Shown: positions 46,670 through 56,568, counted from the stretch's first letter. The stretch is DNA of 64,000 nucleotides from Pseudomonas putida (GCF_028682175.1 NZ_JANHKS010000013.1:1-64000), one strand, 5' to 3'. Notes: generated by a model from the sequence alone, not told the origin. A program made the numbers and translations.

Positions 46670-48811
46670 ATGAAGTTCAAGTCGATCCAGTTTTCGGTTG
46701 CCGCGCTGGCAGGTGCCATCGTCCTCAGCGTCGTTGCGGCCCTCGTGATTTATTCGTTGTTTTCCGGCGCCCGCACCCAGGAACTGGTAGAGCACCGCAC
46801 CTCTGAGCAATTCGAACAGGCCATCCAGGAACGCCTGACCGCCATCGCCCGCACCCAGGCCAGCGAGATCCAGCGTGAACTCGAAGCGCCGCTGCAGACG
46901 GCCGCCGGCCTTGCCACCACAAACGCCGTCATCGGGATGAAAGACGCCAAGGGCGAGCCGCTACTCAAAGTCACCCGCGAGCAACTGCTCAACGTGCTGC
47001 ACGAAACCGTGGTGCGCAACCCGAAGATTCTGGGCTCCTACATTGGCTGGGAACCCAACGCACTGGATCACAATGACGCAGCCTACGCCGAAGCGCCGAT
47101 TACCGGCGTCGACCCCAAGGACGGCCGCTTCATGGCCTGGTGGTATCGCAAACCGGATGGCACCTTCAACCTGGAAAAACTCGCAAGCCTTGAAGACCAG
47201 AAGGTCCTGTCCACCGGCATCCGCTCCAGCGAGTACTACCTGTGCTCCCGTGAAACCCGCAAGCCCTGCGTGATCGACCCGGCGCCGTACAAGGTCGGTG
47301 ACAAGATGGTCATGCTGTCTTCCTTCATCGAGCCGATCATGGTCGATGGCAAGTTCCAGGGCATCGTCGGCGCCGACCTGTCGGTGAACTTCATCCAGGA
47401 CATGCTGGAGAACGCCGACAAGAAGCTCTACAACAGCGCAGGCGACCTGGCCCTGATCGCCACCAACGGCCGGCTGGTGGCCTACACCAAGGACACCAGC
47501 AAGCTGGGCGAGAAGGCCAGCGAGATTCTGGACGCCAACGAAGTCGCCAACCTCAATACCCTCACCAAAGGCGAAGTGCGTTACGACATCGACAAGGAGC
47601 ACGGCCACATCGAGCTGTACCTGCCGTTCGGCATCGGCAACACCGACGCCCGCTGGACCCTGATGATCCGCATGCCGGTCGATGCGGTCATGGCTGACCT
47701 GCAGAAACTGCAGAAAGACCTGGCGCACCAGCGCGACACCGACATCTTCGGCATGACCGTCGTCGGCCTGGGGATTGCCGCGCTCGGCCTGCTGATCGTC
47801 TGGCTCGTGGGCCGCGGCATCGCCCGTCCGCTCAAGCAGATGGTTGCCATGCTCGACGATATCGCCAAGGGCGAAGGTGACCTGACCCGCCGCCTGACCA
47901 GCGACCGTGCAGACGAACTGGGCGCTATCGCCAGCGGCTTCAATACCTTCCTGGGCAAGCTGCAGGCGATGATTACCCAAGTGGTGACCTCGGTGCAGAA
48001 GGTCAGCGATTCCTCGGAACACACCGCCGACATCGCCATCCGCACCAACAAGGGCGTGCACAAGCAGATGGCCGAGATCGATCTGGTGGCCACCGCCGTT
48101 CACGAAATGACCGCCACCGCCCAGGACGTGGCGCGCAATGCGACCCAGGCCGCGCAAGCCGCCAACCATGCCGACGACGCGGCCAACCAGGGCATGCGCA
48201 TCGTGCACAACACCTCGAACTCCATCAGCGAACTGGCGGTGGAAATCGGCCGTGCGGTTGGCGTGGTCCAGACCCTGGCCAAGGACAGCGAGAACATCAA
48301 CGCGATCCTGACGGCCATCCGTGGCATCGCCGAGCAGACCAACCTGCTGGCCCTGAACGCAGCCATCGAGGCGGCCCGTGCGGGCGAACAGGGTCGCGGC
48401 TTTGCGGTGGTGGCGGACGAGGTTCGCAACCTGGCGCAGAAGACTCAGCAGGCGACCGAAGAAATCCAGAGCATGATCCAGCAACTGCAAACCGGCACGC
48501 GGCAGGTGGTCAAGGTCATGGAAGACAGCCAGACCAAGACCGACGAAAGCGTGGGCCACGCTGCCGAGGCCGCCCAGGCGCTGGAAAGCATTACCAGGGC
48601 GGTGTCGGTCATCAACGACATGAACACCCAGATTGCCAGCGCTGCCGAGGAACAGAGTGCAGTGGCCGACGACATCAACCGCAACGTGATCAATATCGGC
48701 CAGGTCGCCAACGAAGTGGCCGGCGGCGCGGATGAATCAAGCCAGGCCAGCGCGGAACTGACCAAGCTGGCGGAGCAGCAGCGCCGGTTGATCAATCAGT
48801 TCAGGGTGTAA
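46670..48811 (+). CDS. Methyl-accepting chemotaxis protein with Cache sensor
   Basis: 713 aa. TM1 is at ~10-32 and a large periplasmic double-Cache-like domain spans ~33-355. TM2 is at ~361-383. A HAMP domain ([23 protein letters not shown]) follows, then a cytoplasmic hairpin with the conserved tip [18 protein letters not shown] (~550). The ligand is unknown; the Cache architecture suggests a small organic acid, amino acid or similar. The start at 46670 (MKFKSIQF) has GGAG upstream. The frame is open from 46427 without coding character. Confidence 0.93.
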   Translation: MKFKSIQFSVAALAGAIVLSVVAALVIYSLFSGARTQELVEHRTSEQFEQAIQERLTAIARTQASEIQRELEAPLQTAAGLATTNAVIGMKDAKGEPLLKVTREQLLNVLHETVVRNPKILGSYIGWEPNALDHNDAAYAEAPITGVDPKDGRFMAWWYRKPDGTFNLEKLASLEDQKVLSTGIRSSEYYLCSRETRKPCVIDPAPYKVGDKMVMLSSFIEPIMVDGKFQGIVGADLSVNFIQDMLENADKKLYNSAGDLALIATNGRLVAYTKDTSKLGEKASEILDANEVANLNTLTKGEVRYDIDKEHGHIELYLPFGIGNTDARWTLMIRMPVDAVMADLQKLQKDLAHQRDTDIFGMTVVGLGIAALGLLIVWLVGRGIARPLKQMVAMLDDIAKGEGDLTRRLTSDRADELGAIASGFNTFLGKLQAMITQVVTSVQKVSDSSEHTADIAIRTNKGVHKQMAEIDLVATAVHEMTATAQDVARNATQAAQAANHADDAANQGMRIVHNTSNSISELAVEIGRAVGVVQTLAKDSENINAILTAIRGIAEQTNLLALNAAIEAARAGEQGRGFAVVADEVRNLAQKTQQATEEIQSMIQQLQTGTRQVVKVMEDSQTKTDESVGHAAEAAQALESITRAVSVINDMNTQIASAAEEQSAVADDINRNVINIGQVANEVAGGADESSQASAELTKLAEQQRRLINQFRV

Positions 48812-48834
48812 GAAAACCAGACTCACCCCGCCTC

Positions 48835-48923
48835 GTAGCAGCACGGCTTGCCGGCGGGGGCGTCGTGTCAGTCGATGCATCATTGGCTGATCCACCGCGC
48901 CCGCCGGCAAGCCGTGCTGCTAC
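48835..48923. repeat. REP palindrome, family A
   Basis: GTAGCAGCACGGCTTGCCGGCGGGGGCG and complement, after the chemoreceptor stop. Confidence 0.87.
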
Positions 48924-48940
48924 GGGATTTGTGAGCTGCC

Positions 48941-49564
48941 TTAAAGCGGCGTCAGGCACTCCGGCGCATTGAGCTTGGGATCGTTCACCAGATTGGCCAA
49001 TGGCCGCTCGCGCAGCGGTGCCTGCGGGACGGCGAGCAGTGATTGCAGGGTGATCAGCGAGCTGTTCGGGTCCAGCCACTGGGACTGGCCTTCCTCGTCG
49101 AGAATCAGCGGCCGGCGCTGGTTCATCGCAGGCTGGGTGACCACCGCCACACTCAGATAGGTGTGGCCTTCAACCGGATACGCCTCCCAGATCGCCGCGA
49201 AGTACAGCGACGAACCCTCCCCCGGCGTCAGCCAGAACGGACGCTTGCGCACCGTACCGCGCCATTCATAGAAGCCGTTTGCCGGCAGCAGGCAGCGGCG
49301 TTCGCGGAACGCCTGGCGAAACATCGGTTGTTCGGCCAGGGTTTCAGCCCGGGCATGGGCCGGGGTACGGGACATGTCAGTGAGCCAGGGCGGCGTCAGC
49401 CCCCAGCGGGCCCGGGCCACTTCCCGACCACCCTCCTCGCCTGCCCGAACCATCAGCACCGAATCGGCCGGAGAAATGTTCCATTGCGCCTGCTGGCCTG
49501 CGGGGAAACCGGGCAAGGCGGCAAAGGCTGGCGTCCAGCGAAACAGGGCATAACGTCCACACAT
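48941..49564 (-). CDS. SRAP (YedK/HMCES-like) DNA-protein crosslink protein with swapped active-site residues
   Basis: 207 aa. Catalytic Cys2 (MCGRYA, exposed after Met removal) forms a thiazolidine link with abasic sites in single-stranded DNA. Glu100 (NGFYEW) is conserved. Compared with E. coli YedK, the Asn of N-A-R-V-E-T is His70 (AHARAET) and the His of DIHDRRP is Asn148 (AMNQRRP), a reciprocal exchange seen by eye. Function is probably retained but chemistry could differ. It neighbours small zinc-ribbon genes on the same strand. Confidence 0.9.
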   Translation of the reverse strand: MCGRYALFRWTPAFAALPGFPAGQQAQWNISPADSVLMVRAGEEGGREVARARWGLTPPWLTDMSRTPAHARAETLAEQPMFRQAFRERRCLLPANGFYEWRGTVRKRPFWLTPGEGSSLYFAAIWEAYPVEGHTYLSVAVVTQPAMNQRRPLILDEEGQSQWLDPNSSLITLQSLLAVPQAPLRERPLANLVNDPKLNAPECLTPL

Positions 49565-49615
49565 GGGTTGGGGCCAACTCGTCTTGTAAGCGGATGAAGC
49601 GACGCCGTACCGGTT

Positions 49616-49879
49616 TCAGCACAACAACACATCGGGATAGCTGTCAGGTTCCTCACCGGGCAGCACGAAGGCGCCATTGTACTCAGTGATCAACTGCCGC
49701 GCCCGTTCGGCCTGCTCATCGTCCACCGCAAGACCCAGCAAACCGAACACTGGCAATTCGCCGATTCCGCCGAGCAGGTGGCGGCCGGTGATATGCGACT
49801 TGATGCCTTCGCTGGCCAGCATCGACTGCAGCAACTCGCCTTCCATCATGTTTTCCGGCTCATAGATCTTGCGCATCAT
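49616..49879 (-). CDS. DUF2007 putative signal-transducing protein
   Basis: 87 aa. It has the DUF2007 pattern: an N-terminal KIYEPENMMEGELLQSMLASEG, then a Gly-rich GIGELPVFGLLGLAVDDEQ and ARQLITEYN, an ACT/PII-like alpha-beta fold. Its ATG overlaps the stop of the CPXCG gene (ATGA), so the two form one operon. Confidence 0.88.
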   Translation of the reverse strand: MMRKIYEPENMMEGELLQSMLASEGIKSHITGRHLLGGIGELPVFGLLGLAVDDEQAERARQLITEYNGAFVLPGEEPDSYPDVLLC

Positions 49880-50058
49880 TCATTCTCGCTACGCACGTCC
49901 AGTGTCCAGTCTTCCCCGTCCGTGTGCAGGCTGAAAATGATGGGCCGGCAACACACCGGACAATCTTCGATGTAGGTCTGGTCGCCGCCTGAAAGATCCA
50001 GCACTGCTTCGACCGGCTCGCCGCAATAAGGGCAGTCATAGTCCTGTATTTCCTGCAT
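49876..50058 (-). CDS. CPXCG-motif zinc-ribbon protein
   Basis: 60 aa. Two Cys pairs (DCPYCGEP and DCPVCCRP) form a zinc ribbon. The start at 50058 (MQEIQDYD) is used because the upstream extension lacks homology. It is coupled to the DUF2007 gene and diverges from the acyltransferase at 50175. The function is unknown. Confidence 0.85.
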   Translation of the reverse strand: MQEIQDYDCPYCGEPVEAVLDLSGGDQTYIEDCPVCCRPIIFSLHTDGEDWTLDVRSENE

Positions 50059-50174
50059 CACAGTCTCCGGGCGCAGTTTTGCGTATAATCGCCGACTTGT
50101 TTGCGGTCCGGCCACTATCTCAGCATCTGAGCCTGACCTACCTTTACCCTAGCCGTTTCCTGAAAGAGAGCATG

Positions 50175-51338
50175 ATGGGCGAATTCGATGCCATCCGACC
50201 GTACGACGACACCGAAGTAAAAGCCGTTCTCGACCGGCTGCTGGGTGACAAGGCGTTCCTGTCGATCCTCACGCATTTCCGCTTTCCGCGCCTGGCCAAT
50301 ACCCTGGGCTGGGTGCTGCAGCCGGCCATCGCGCGCAAGCTGCGCCGTCAGTTTGCCGGTATCGAGTCGGTCGCGGCCTTGCAGGACAAGGTCGAGCATT
50401 ACGTCGATCACACAATCGAACGTGCCACCGATGGTGTGACCTACACCGGCGTCGAGCAGTTCAAGTCGGGCGTGGCCTATCTGTTTCTGGCCAACCACCG
50501 CGACATCGTGATGGACCCGGCGTTCGTCAACTACGCGGTGTACCACGCGGGCCTGCCCACGCCACGCATCGCCATTGGCGACAACCTGCTGCAAAAACCC
50601 TTCGTCAGCGACCTGATGCGCCTGAACAAGAGCTTCATCGTGCATCGCTCCATCGCCGGACGCCGGGAAAAGATGGCGGCTTATCAGTTGCTGTCGGCCT
50701 ACATCAACCACTCCATCCGCAATGACTGCGCCTCGATCTGGATCGCCCAGGCCGAAGGACGCGCCAAGGATGGCGACGATCGCACCGAATCGGCGATCCT
50801 CAAGATGTTCCACATGAGCCGCAAGGACGAGCCGTTCGGCGAAGTCATCCAGTCGCTGAACCTGACGCCGGTGTCGATCAGCTACGAATATGACCCATGC
50901 GATCACGCCAAGGCCCGCGAGCTGTACATTCGTGCCACCACCGGCAGCTACACCAAGGCGCCGGGCGAGGATGACGTCAGCATCGCGCTGGGCATCACCG
51001 GCTACAAAGGCCGGGTGCACGTCAACTTTGCCCCGCCGGTCACCGGGCTGTTCGAAGACACCAAGCAACTGGCGGTGGAAATGGACAAGCAGATCCTGGG
51101 CGGCTATCGCCTGTTTCCTGTGCACTACCTGGCCTACGCACAATGGGTCGACGCCGATCCTGAACTGAACGTGCCAGGTGCTGCCCAGGTGTTCCCGGCA
51201 GAAGAGCTGGAGCGCGCCAGGGAAGAATGGCAGCGCCGCCTGGAAGGTTGCCCGGCCGAACACCGGCCTTACCTGGTGCTGCAATATGCGACACCGGTGC
51301 GCAATCAGTATCGGGTCAAGGCCGGCTTGCCTCTCTGA
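50175..51338 (+). CDS. Glycerol-phosphate acyltransferase-like protein (NHRDIVMD type)
   Basis: 387 aa PlsB/PlsC-superfamily protein. The first motif reads FLANHRDIVMDPAF, i.e. NHRDxxxD instead of the canonical HX4D. A second block is IWIAQAEGRAKDG, in the place of FPEGTR. These variations occur in a known subgroup of putative 1-acyl-glycerol-3-phosphate acyltransferases. There is no membrane helix. The start may be 50172 or 50175; 50175 (MGEFDAIRPYD) has better ribosome-site spacing. The lipid substrate is uncertain. Confidence 0.82.
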   Translation: MGEFDAIRPYDDTEVKAVLDRLLGDKAFLSILTHFRFPRLANTLGWVLQPAIARKLRRQFAGIESVAALQDKVEHYVDHTIERATDGVTYTGVEQFKSGVAYLFLANHRDIVMDPAFVNYAVYHAGLPTPRIAIGDNLLQKPFVSDLMRLNKSFIVHRSIAGRREKMAAYQLLSAYINHSIRNDCASIWIAQAEGRAKDGDDRTESAILKMFHMSRKDEPFGEVIQSLNLTPVSISYEYDPCDHAKARELYIRATTGSYTKAPGEDDVSIALGITGYKGRVHVNFAPPVTGLFEDTKQLAVEMDKQILGGYRLFPVHYLAYAQWVDADPELNVPGAAQVFPAEELERAREEWQRRLEGCPAEHRPYLVLQYATPVRNQYRVKAGLPL

Positions 51339-51357
51339 ACCACGCGCCAAACACCCC

Positions 51358-51446
51358 GTAGCAGCACGGCTTGCCGGCGGGGGCGTCGTGTCAGTCAATG
51401 CATCATTCGCTGCCCCACCGCCCCCGCCGGCAAGCCGTGCTGCTAC
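51358..51446. repeat. REP palindrome, family A
   Basis: GTAGCAGCACGGCTTGCCGGCGGGGGCG with complement. Its centre (GTCAGTCAATGCATCATT) is nearly the same as in the copy at 48835, so the two REPs are recent relatives. Confidence 0.87.
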
Positions 51447-51469
51447 AGGGGTTCAACGTCAGTTGAACT

Positions 51470-51739
51470 TCAGAGCTTGGTACTCACCCACGACAACGCC
51501 AGCGCAAACGCCAGGCACGCCGCACCGATGCGGTAGCTCTGGCGGATCATGCGCAGCGTTGCCACGTCCATCAGGTGCATCGGCTCGTCGATAGGCGCCT
51601 GCTCGGTGAGGCTGTTCAGGTGCGAGGTCTCGCGTTGCTCCCGGCTGCGGGTGGTGTGCAGCAGCCAGATGCCGGGGCCGGCCGCCAGCAATGCGAACAG
51701 GTTGAGGATGATCCCGGGAGATTGCGAGAGGACAGACAT
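51470..51739 (-). CDS. Small inner-membrane protein, unknown
   Basis: 89 aa with two predicted helices (~8-28 ILNLFALLAAGPGIWLL; ~68-86 IGAACLAFALALSWV). A cytoplasmic or periplasmic loop between them is rich in charged residues. The start at 51739 (MSVLSQSPG) is preferred over the open frame to 51856. I recognise no family. Confidence 0.65.
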   Translation of the reverse strand: MSVLSQSPGIILNLFALLAAGPGIWLLHTTRSREQRETSHLNSLTEQAPIDEPMHLMDVATLRMIRQSYRIGAACLAFALALSWVSTKL

Positions 51740-51873
51740 GGGGGCCTCGAGGGCGCCTGGCGAGGAGGCGCGGCAGATTCGGTTGCAACTGACGATAACG
51801 GTACTGCGTGTCACCTTAACGTCACCTGAACCGGTCACTGTGTAGCCCCACCCCACCCGACACGGAGCCCGTC

Positions 51874-52077
51874 ATGCTGCACGCCCGCAACCAGGATCGC
51901 CTCTATCTCATCGCCGAAAGCGACGAACAACAAGCCTTGATCGATGGTCTGGCTTTCAACGTCCAGGACCGCCACTGGCTGGTCTATTGCGCGCTGGGCG
52001 GGCACCAGCATCACGACCTGCCCGAGGTTGACCTGCAGACGGGGTTCAGCTTTCTGGATTTCTACCAGGCCGCCTAA
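51874..52077 (+). CDS. Small conserved hypothetical protein
   Basis: 67 aa, soluble and acidic (RLYLIAESDEQQALIDGLA, HHDLPEVDLQTGF). It starts after CGGAG nearby and ends just before a REP. I do not know the family; the even codon use suggests it is real. Confidence 0.55.
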   Translation: MLHARNQDRLYLIAESDEQQALIDGLAFNVQDRHWLVYCALGGHQHHDLPEVDLQTGFSFLDFYQAA

Positions 52078-52090
52078 AACACCCAATCCC

Positions 52091-52178
52091 TGTAGGAGTG
52101 AGCTTGCTCGCGATAGCGATCTGACCGTCGCGAAATCGACATCTGACATACCCCATCGCGAGCAAGCTCACTCCTACA
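52091..52178. repeat. REP palindrome, family B
   Basis: TGTAGGAGTGAGCTTGCTCGCGAT and complement around a ~40-base centre. Confidence 0.87.
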
Positions 52179-52195
52179 GGTCCGTAGCAGAACGC

Positions 52196-52231
52196 AAAAA
52201 GCCCCGGCATCTCGCGATACCGGGGCTTTTT
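52196..52231 (-). terminator. Terminator of the YajG-like gene
   Basis: AAAAAGCCCCGG / CCGGGGCTTTTT stem with a 12-base loop. It has a T-run in both directions. Confidence 0.9.
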
Positions 52232-52248
52232 CGTAGCGATCCTGAGGC

Positions 52249-52830
52249 TTACTGGCCCAGCATCTGACCGATGGTCTGGTCCTGGAACAGACGGGTCAGC
52301 GCATCGCTGAGCACATCGCCGATCAGCTTGGTGTTGGTCTCTTCGTTGGGCGCCATGCCGAAGCGCTGGTCCAGCGAGGCGGCATAGCGACCGCTGTAGC
52401 TGCGGCCATTGTTCTGCACGTCAGCGCGGAAGGTCGAGCTGATGTTGGCTTCCGTCACGTACAGGCCTTCTTTCGGCGACTGGTACTTCAGGTCAGCCAG
52501 GGTGATGGTCAACTGCGGGCCGTTGCCGCCCTGAACCGGGGTGAAGCCCAGCAGGCGCACGGCCGCTTCGGCCTGAGCCTGCAACTGCGGCACCAGTTGC
52601 TGGCCATTGACGGTGATAGAACTGGTTTCAGGGTACAGGCCGCCACGGGTGCCCAAGGTCTGCGACTGGCGACCGTCCACCACGCGCACCACCACTTGCT
52701 GACCATGGCCGACCGGCGCCAGCTGGCTGTTCAGCTTGGGTTGCGGGTTGAGTGACTGCGGGCTGTGGGCACAACCCACCAGCGTCAGACTGCCTACAGC
52801 AAGCAAACCGAACAAAACACGACGCAACAT
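52249..52830 (-). CDS. YajG-family lipoprotein
   Basis: 193 aa. The signal peptide has lipobox LVGC (Cys ~18). The mature part matches YajG (VVVRVVDGR, QTLGTRGG, LTITLADLKY, NGRSYSGRYAASLDQRFG, LIGDVLSDALTRLFQD). It is an outer-membrane lipoprotein of unknown role, linked in enterobacteria to ampG. The start at 52830 is preferred over 52836 because GGAG then lies eight bases upstream. Confidence 0.88.
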   Translation of the reverse strand: MLRRVLFGLLAVGSLTLVGCAHSPQSLNPQPKLNSQLAPVGHGQQVVVRVVDGRQSQTLGTRGGLYPETSSITVNGQQLVPQLQAQAEAAVRLLGFTPVQGGNGPQLTITLADLKYQSPKEGLYVTEANISSTFRADVQNNGRSYSGRYAASLDQRFGMAPNEETNTKLIGDVLSDALTRLFQDQTIGQMLGQ

Positions 52831-53046
52831 GCTCATTTCTCCATGGGCCAAGGCACTAAATGTGCCGCAGTATAACGACCTCCTGTGGCCGCTCACTAGC
52901 GTAAAGATAAGACAAAATGCCATCGCACCGGTTCCGCATCATGACGGCGCCGTGTCGCTGTAAAACTTCAATGTGCAATCACCTCGTCACAGGGATGTCA
53001 TCGCCGCACGACATAATTTTCACAGCCCCCAACAAGGAGTCCGACC

Positions 53047-53280
53047 ATGGACTTTCTCTGGTCTCTGTTCTCGCCACGTCGCCGGTATCGCCACTTCGCT
53101 CGCTTGGATCAGCACGGCGTCTGCATGGCGTTCAAGCACTGCGCAGCGCAGCCACAAGGCAGCGGCTGGGTGGAAATCAGCGAGGCCCGCTTGAGCTGGC
53201 TGCACCAGCCCTTGCCGTCCAACGTACGGGTCAGCCCACGCCCGCGTGCGATTACCGCCCGCCAATTGCTCAGCATCTGA
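53047..53280 (+). CDS. Small hypothetical protein
   Basis: 77 aa, basic (MDFLWSLFSPRRRYRHFARL). A strong AAGGAGT ribosome site lies ten bases upstream. There is no membrane segment beyond a weak N-terminal hydrophobic patch. I do not recognise it; similar small genes occur near mqo in other pseudomonads, I believe. Confidence 0.6.
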   Translation: MDFLWSLFSPRRRYRHFARLDQHGVCMAFKHCAAQPQGSGWVEISEARLSWLHQPLPSNVRVSPRPRAITARQLLSI

Positions 53281-54010
53281 CCGAACGGCGAATAAAAGTC
53301 ATTTTTACTGGATCAATTCTGCGCGTTTCATCGCTATAATCTCCCCCCGATTATAAGGACGTCTCCTGATCGGGCCTCGCAGCACCGTTGATGCCGTTAT
53401 CAACACCTCCGTATCGCCCACAGAGAGCCTTCCACACAGACACGTGCAGCGTCGTGTGTCCGCCTTGCCGGTGCGAAAAAACTCGATTCGCTCGAACCAT
53501 TCGCCCACGCCAATGCCCACACTGTGCTGGAACATGATCTGCCAGTGCTGCCATCGCGCAGCCTTTTTTGAGGTTCGCGTCTCCAAAAGAGCGTGAAAAA
53601 AAACGGGTTTTCACAACTTCACAAGAGTGTGGCGAGCAAATGAATAGTTACGCGTTTGTAAATGCACCATTAGCGTCTGACCCAGCCCCCTTGCACAGGA
53701 CCGCGCGCAACGCAGCCTCCTCAACCGGAGCCTGAGCCCTTTCCGTTACGGATCGGGCTGCATGACCGGACGTCTTGACGATGGTCGAATGGCTGTCGGG
53801 GCCAAAAAATGAGTTCATGCTCTCTATAAGAGCATCGACCCGGGCCCGATGAAGGCGTGCGAGCAAGTGCAAAGAATTGCGAAGAATCGGACATGACGAC
53901 CCGGCCAGGTCGTGAAAGGCACCCCGCGAAGACCGCGACGCCCACACCTGGCAACTGACCTCGGGATCCCATGTCGTCAATTTGGTGCTGCAGATTTTGG
54001 AGACGCGTTA
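53281..54010 (+). promoter_or_regulatory. Long mqo leader with promoter-like TATAAT
   Basis: A perfect TATAAT (53335-53340) without a good -35 would give a leader of about 660 bases before mqo. The stretch holds short hairpins (GTTGAT/ATCAAC at 53387-53404; ACACG/CGTGT near 53450) and a 31-codon frame at 53641-53736 (MNSYAFVNAP...). I see no annotated gene family. A structured leader, a leader peptide or a small RNA are all possible. Confidence 0.35.
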
Positions 54011-55516
54011 ATGGCGCATAACGAAGCAGTGGATGTAGTACTTGTCGGGGCCGGCATCATGAGTGCCACCCTCGCAGTGCTGCTGAAGGAGCTTGATCCG
54101 AGCCTCAAACTCGAAGTCGTCGAGCTGATGGATTCCGGTGCCGCAGAGAGTTCCAATCCATGGAACAACGCCGGTACCGGCCACGCAGGCCTGTGCGAGC
54201 TGAACTACACGCCGCAGGCGGCCGACGGCTCGATCGACATCAAGAAAGCGATCCACATCAACACCCAGTTCGAAGTCTCGAAGCAGTTCTGGGCGTATCT
54301 GGCGCGCAAAGGCAGCTTTGGCTCTGCCCGTTCCTTCATTACACCGGTGCCGCACCTGAGCTTCGTTCAGGGCGAAAAAGGCATGTCGTTCCTGAAGAAA
54401 CGCTACGAGGCGCTGCACAAGCACCACGCCTTCGCGTCCATGGAATACACCGAAGACAAGGCCAAGCTGGCCGAGTGGATGCCGCTGATGATGCCGGGCC
54501 GCCCGGCCGACGAGCCGATTGCCGCCACCCGCGTCATGCATGGCACGGACGTAAACTTCGGCAACCTGACCAACCAGCTGCTCAAGCACCTGTCCAGCGC
54601 ACCCGATGCGCAGGTCAAGTACTGCAAGCGCGTCACCGGCCTTGCCCGCAAAGGCGACGGCTGGAGCGTGACCATCAAGGACGTCAACAGCGGCGGGACC
54701 CGCGAAATCGACGCCAAGTTCGTGTTCCTCGGCGCCGGCGGCGCGGCCCTGCCGCTGCTGCAGATGTCGGGCATCGAAGAAGGCAAGGGTTTCGGCGGCT
54801 TCCCGGTCAGCGGCCAGTGGCTGCGTTGCGACAACCCTGAAGTGGTCAAGCGCCACCAGGCCAAGGTCTACAGCCAGGCCGCCGTGGGTTCGCCACCGAT
54901 GTCGGTTCCGCACCTGGACACCCGCGTCGTCGACGGCAAGACCTCCCTGCTGTTCGGCCCGTACGCCGGCTTCACCACCAAGTTCCTCAAGCACGGCTCG
55001 CTGATGGACCTGCCGCTGTCGATCCGCGCCGCCAACATTGCGCCGATGCTGGCCGTGGCCCGCGACAACATGGACCTGACCAAGTACCTGATCAGCGAAG
55101 TGCGGCAGTCGATGGAACAGCGTCTGGATGCCCTGCGTCGCTTCTATCCGGAAGCCAAAGCCGAAGACTGGCGCCTGGAAGTGGCCGGTCAGCGCGTGCA
55201 GATCATCAAGAAAGATCCGAAGAAAGGCGGTGTCCTGCAATTCGGTACCGAACTGGTTTCGGCCAAGGACGGTTCCCTTGCAGCGCTGCTGGGCGCCTCC
55301 CCAGGTGCTTCGGTGACCGTATCGATCATGCTCGACCTGATCGAACGCTGCTTCCCTGAGAAAGCCCGCACCGAATGGGCCCCCAAACTGAACGAAATCT
55401 TCCCGGCTCGGGAAAAAGCCCTGGAAACCGACGCGCAGCTGTACCAGCGTGTCAGCGCCCAGAGCGACGAGAGCCTGGACCTGGTTTCGAGCAGCCAGGC
55501 GGCAAGCTTCGCTTGA
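54011..55516 (+). CDS. mqo: Malate:quinone oxidoreductase
   Basis: 501 aa FAD-dependent peripheral membrane enzyme that oxidises malate to oxaloacetate with quinone as acceptor. It has the N-terminal FAD motif [14 protein letters not shown] (~9-22), then [20 protein letters not shown] and the C-terminal [18 protein letters not shown]. The start at 54011 (MAHNEAVD) has GGAGA eight bases upstream. It is the PA4640-like copy, because the PA4642-family gene follows it. Confidence 0.96.
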   Translation: MAHNEAVDVVLVGAGIMSATLAVLLKELDPSLKLEVVELMDSGAAESSNPWNNAGTGHAGLCELNYTPQAADGSIDIKKAIHINTQFEVSKQFWAYLARKGSFGSARSFITPVPHLSFVQGEKGMSFLKKRYEALHKHHAFASMEYTEDKAKLAEWMPLMMPGRPADEPIAATRVMHGTDVNFGNLTNQLLKHLSSAPDAQVKYCKRVTGLARKGDGWSVTIKDVNSGGTREIDAKFVFLGAGGAALPLLQMSGIEEGKGFGGFPVSGQWLRCDNPEVVKRHQAKVYSQAAVGSPPMSVPHLDTRVVDGKTSLLFGPYAGFTTKFLKHGSLMDLPLSIRAANIAPMLAVARDNMDLTKYLISEVRQSMEQRLDALRRFYPEAKAEDWRLEVAGQRVQIIKKDPKKGGVLQFGTELVSAKDGSLAALLGASPGASVTVSIMLDLIERCFPEKARTEWAPKLNEIFPAREKALETDAQLYQRVSAQSDESLDLVSSSQAASFA

Positions 55517-55583
55517 TTCAGGGCTTGCCCTGAATCAGTGAGATCACTGAAAGCCACGCCCACGCAGCGTGGCTTTCAGTTTT
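55515..55583 (+). terminator. Tandem hairpin terminator of mqo
   Basis: A first hairpin GATTCAGGG / CCCTGAATC (55515-55536) is followed by CTGAAAGCCACGC / GCGTGGCTTTCAG (55547-55579) with TTTT. The second is a strong intrinsic terminator. Confidence 0.9.
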
Positions 55584-55629
55584 GCAGCAACAATCCGCAT
55601 CACTCGCCCACTGCGCAGACTGTCTGCGA

Positions 55630-55917
55630 TCAGCCTCGGGCCTTCTCGATCAGCTCGATATAGTCTTCGGCGTTACGCTGATCCTTGATGATCGCGACGA
55701 AATCATTGCCCTGTTCGTCCTTGCCATCGAGGTCGTAGCCGGCTTCCTTGAAGAACGCCAGAAAACGCTCGAAGTCATCGATACGCAGGCCACGGTAGGC
55801 CTTGATCAGTTTGTGCAGCGACGGCGAAGTGGCATCGGCCGGTTCGAAATCCAGGAACAGCTTGATCTGGGCGTCGCCGATTTCATCGCCAATCACCTGC
55901 TTCTTATCTTTACGCAT
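55630..55917 (-). CDS. PA4642-family protein
   Basis: 95 aa, acidic and soluble (AQIKLFLDFEPADATSPSLH, RGLRIDDFERFLAFFKEAGY). It matches the small family named after P. aeruginosa PA4642. Its role is unknown. It is convergent with mqo, as recalled in P. aeruginosa. The start at 55917 (MRKDKKQ) is chosen. Confidence 0.88.
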   Translation of the reverse strand: MRKDKKQVIGDEIGDAQIKLFLDFEPADATSPSLHKLIKAYRGLRIDDFERFLAFFKEAGYDLDGKDEQGNDFVAIIKDQRNAEDYIELIEKARG

Positions 55918-55984
55918 TGCTGACTCCAACTGACTTGCAAGACATTCACGGGGCGGGCAGTTTACCCCTCGCCCGGTCCCGGGC

Positions 55985-56476
55985 TCAACGCGCTCGTACG
56001 CTGCCGGTGTGCAGATCGGCCCAGACATGCCCGTTGGCGTAGCTGAGGAACTGGACGTAGACCTTTTCATTGCGCAGCAGATCGACCAGCACGCGGTATT
56101 GGCTCGGTGGGTAGTACAGGGTCAGGGTCCGACTCGATTCATCGTAGGCCGGTTTTTTCAGGCTTTTGCTTTCGCCGTCGAAGTGAACCAAGACCTGCGC
56201 GATGGTCGCGCCCTTATTCATCGGCTTGCCTTTGAGGCTCAGGCTCAAGGGGGACGTCACCGGAATCGGCTGCTGGTTGGACTGACGCTGGCTGCCGACC
56301 ACCACCGTATAGTCGGTGATCTGCAGCAATTGCTGTTGCTCGGGCTCGCCCTCGCGCACCGACAATTCGTCGGGCGGCAGGTACTGGGCGTGCATGGGTT
56401 CGGCAAAAACAGGAGCGCTGAGTGGCAGGCACAACAGGGCCAGCAACGCAGCACGACGGCGCAATGACAAAGACAT
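55985..56476 (-). CDS. Exported protein, PA4643-like
   Basis: 163 aa with a Sec signal peptide (RRAALLALLCLPLSAPVFA, cleavage after ~25). The mature part is predicted beta-rich, with no motif I recognise. Its place between the PA4642-family gene and the cupin gene suggests the P. aeruginosa PA4643 position. Confidence 0.75.
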   Translation of the reverse strand: MSLSLRRRAALLALLCLPLSAPVFAEPMHAQYLPPDELSVREGEPEQQQLLQITDYTVVVGSQRQSNQQPIPVTSPLSLSLKGKPMNKGATIAQVLVHFDGESKSLKKPAYDESSRTLTLYYPPSQYRVLVDLLRNEKVYVQFLSYANGHVWADLHTGSVRAR

Positions 56477-56568
56477 GGTGGCTCCCCAGGAAAACAGGGG
56501 AGCACTCTAGCATGGGGCACAACGGGTTTCGCTGCCGGCTGCAGCGCGACGGGCATCAGGGGCGTCGA

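Noticed and set aside
46961..48559. 532-codon minus-strand frame opposite the Cache chemoreceptor
   Set aside because: Shadow frame. The chemoreceptor has clear TM, HAMP and signalling motifs.
53641..53736. 31-codon frame in the mqo leader as a real gene
   Set aside because: Weak ribosome site and no known family. It is kept only as a possibility within the leader entry.
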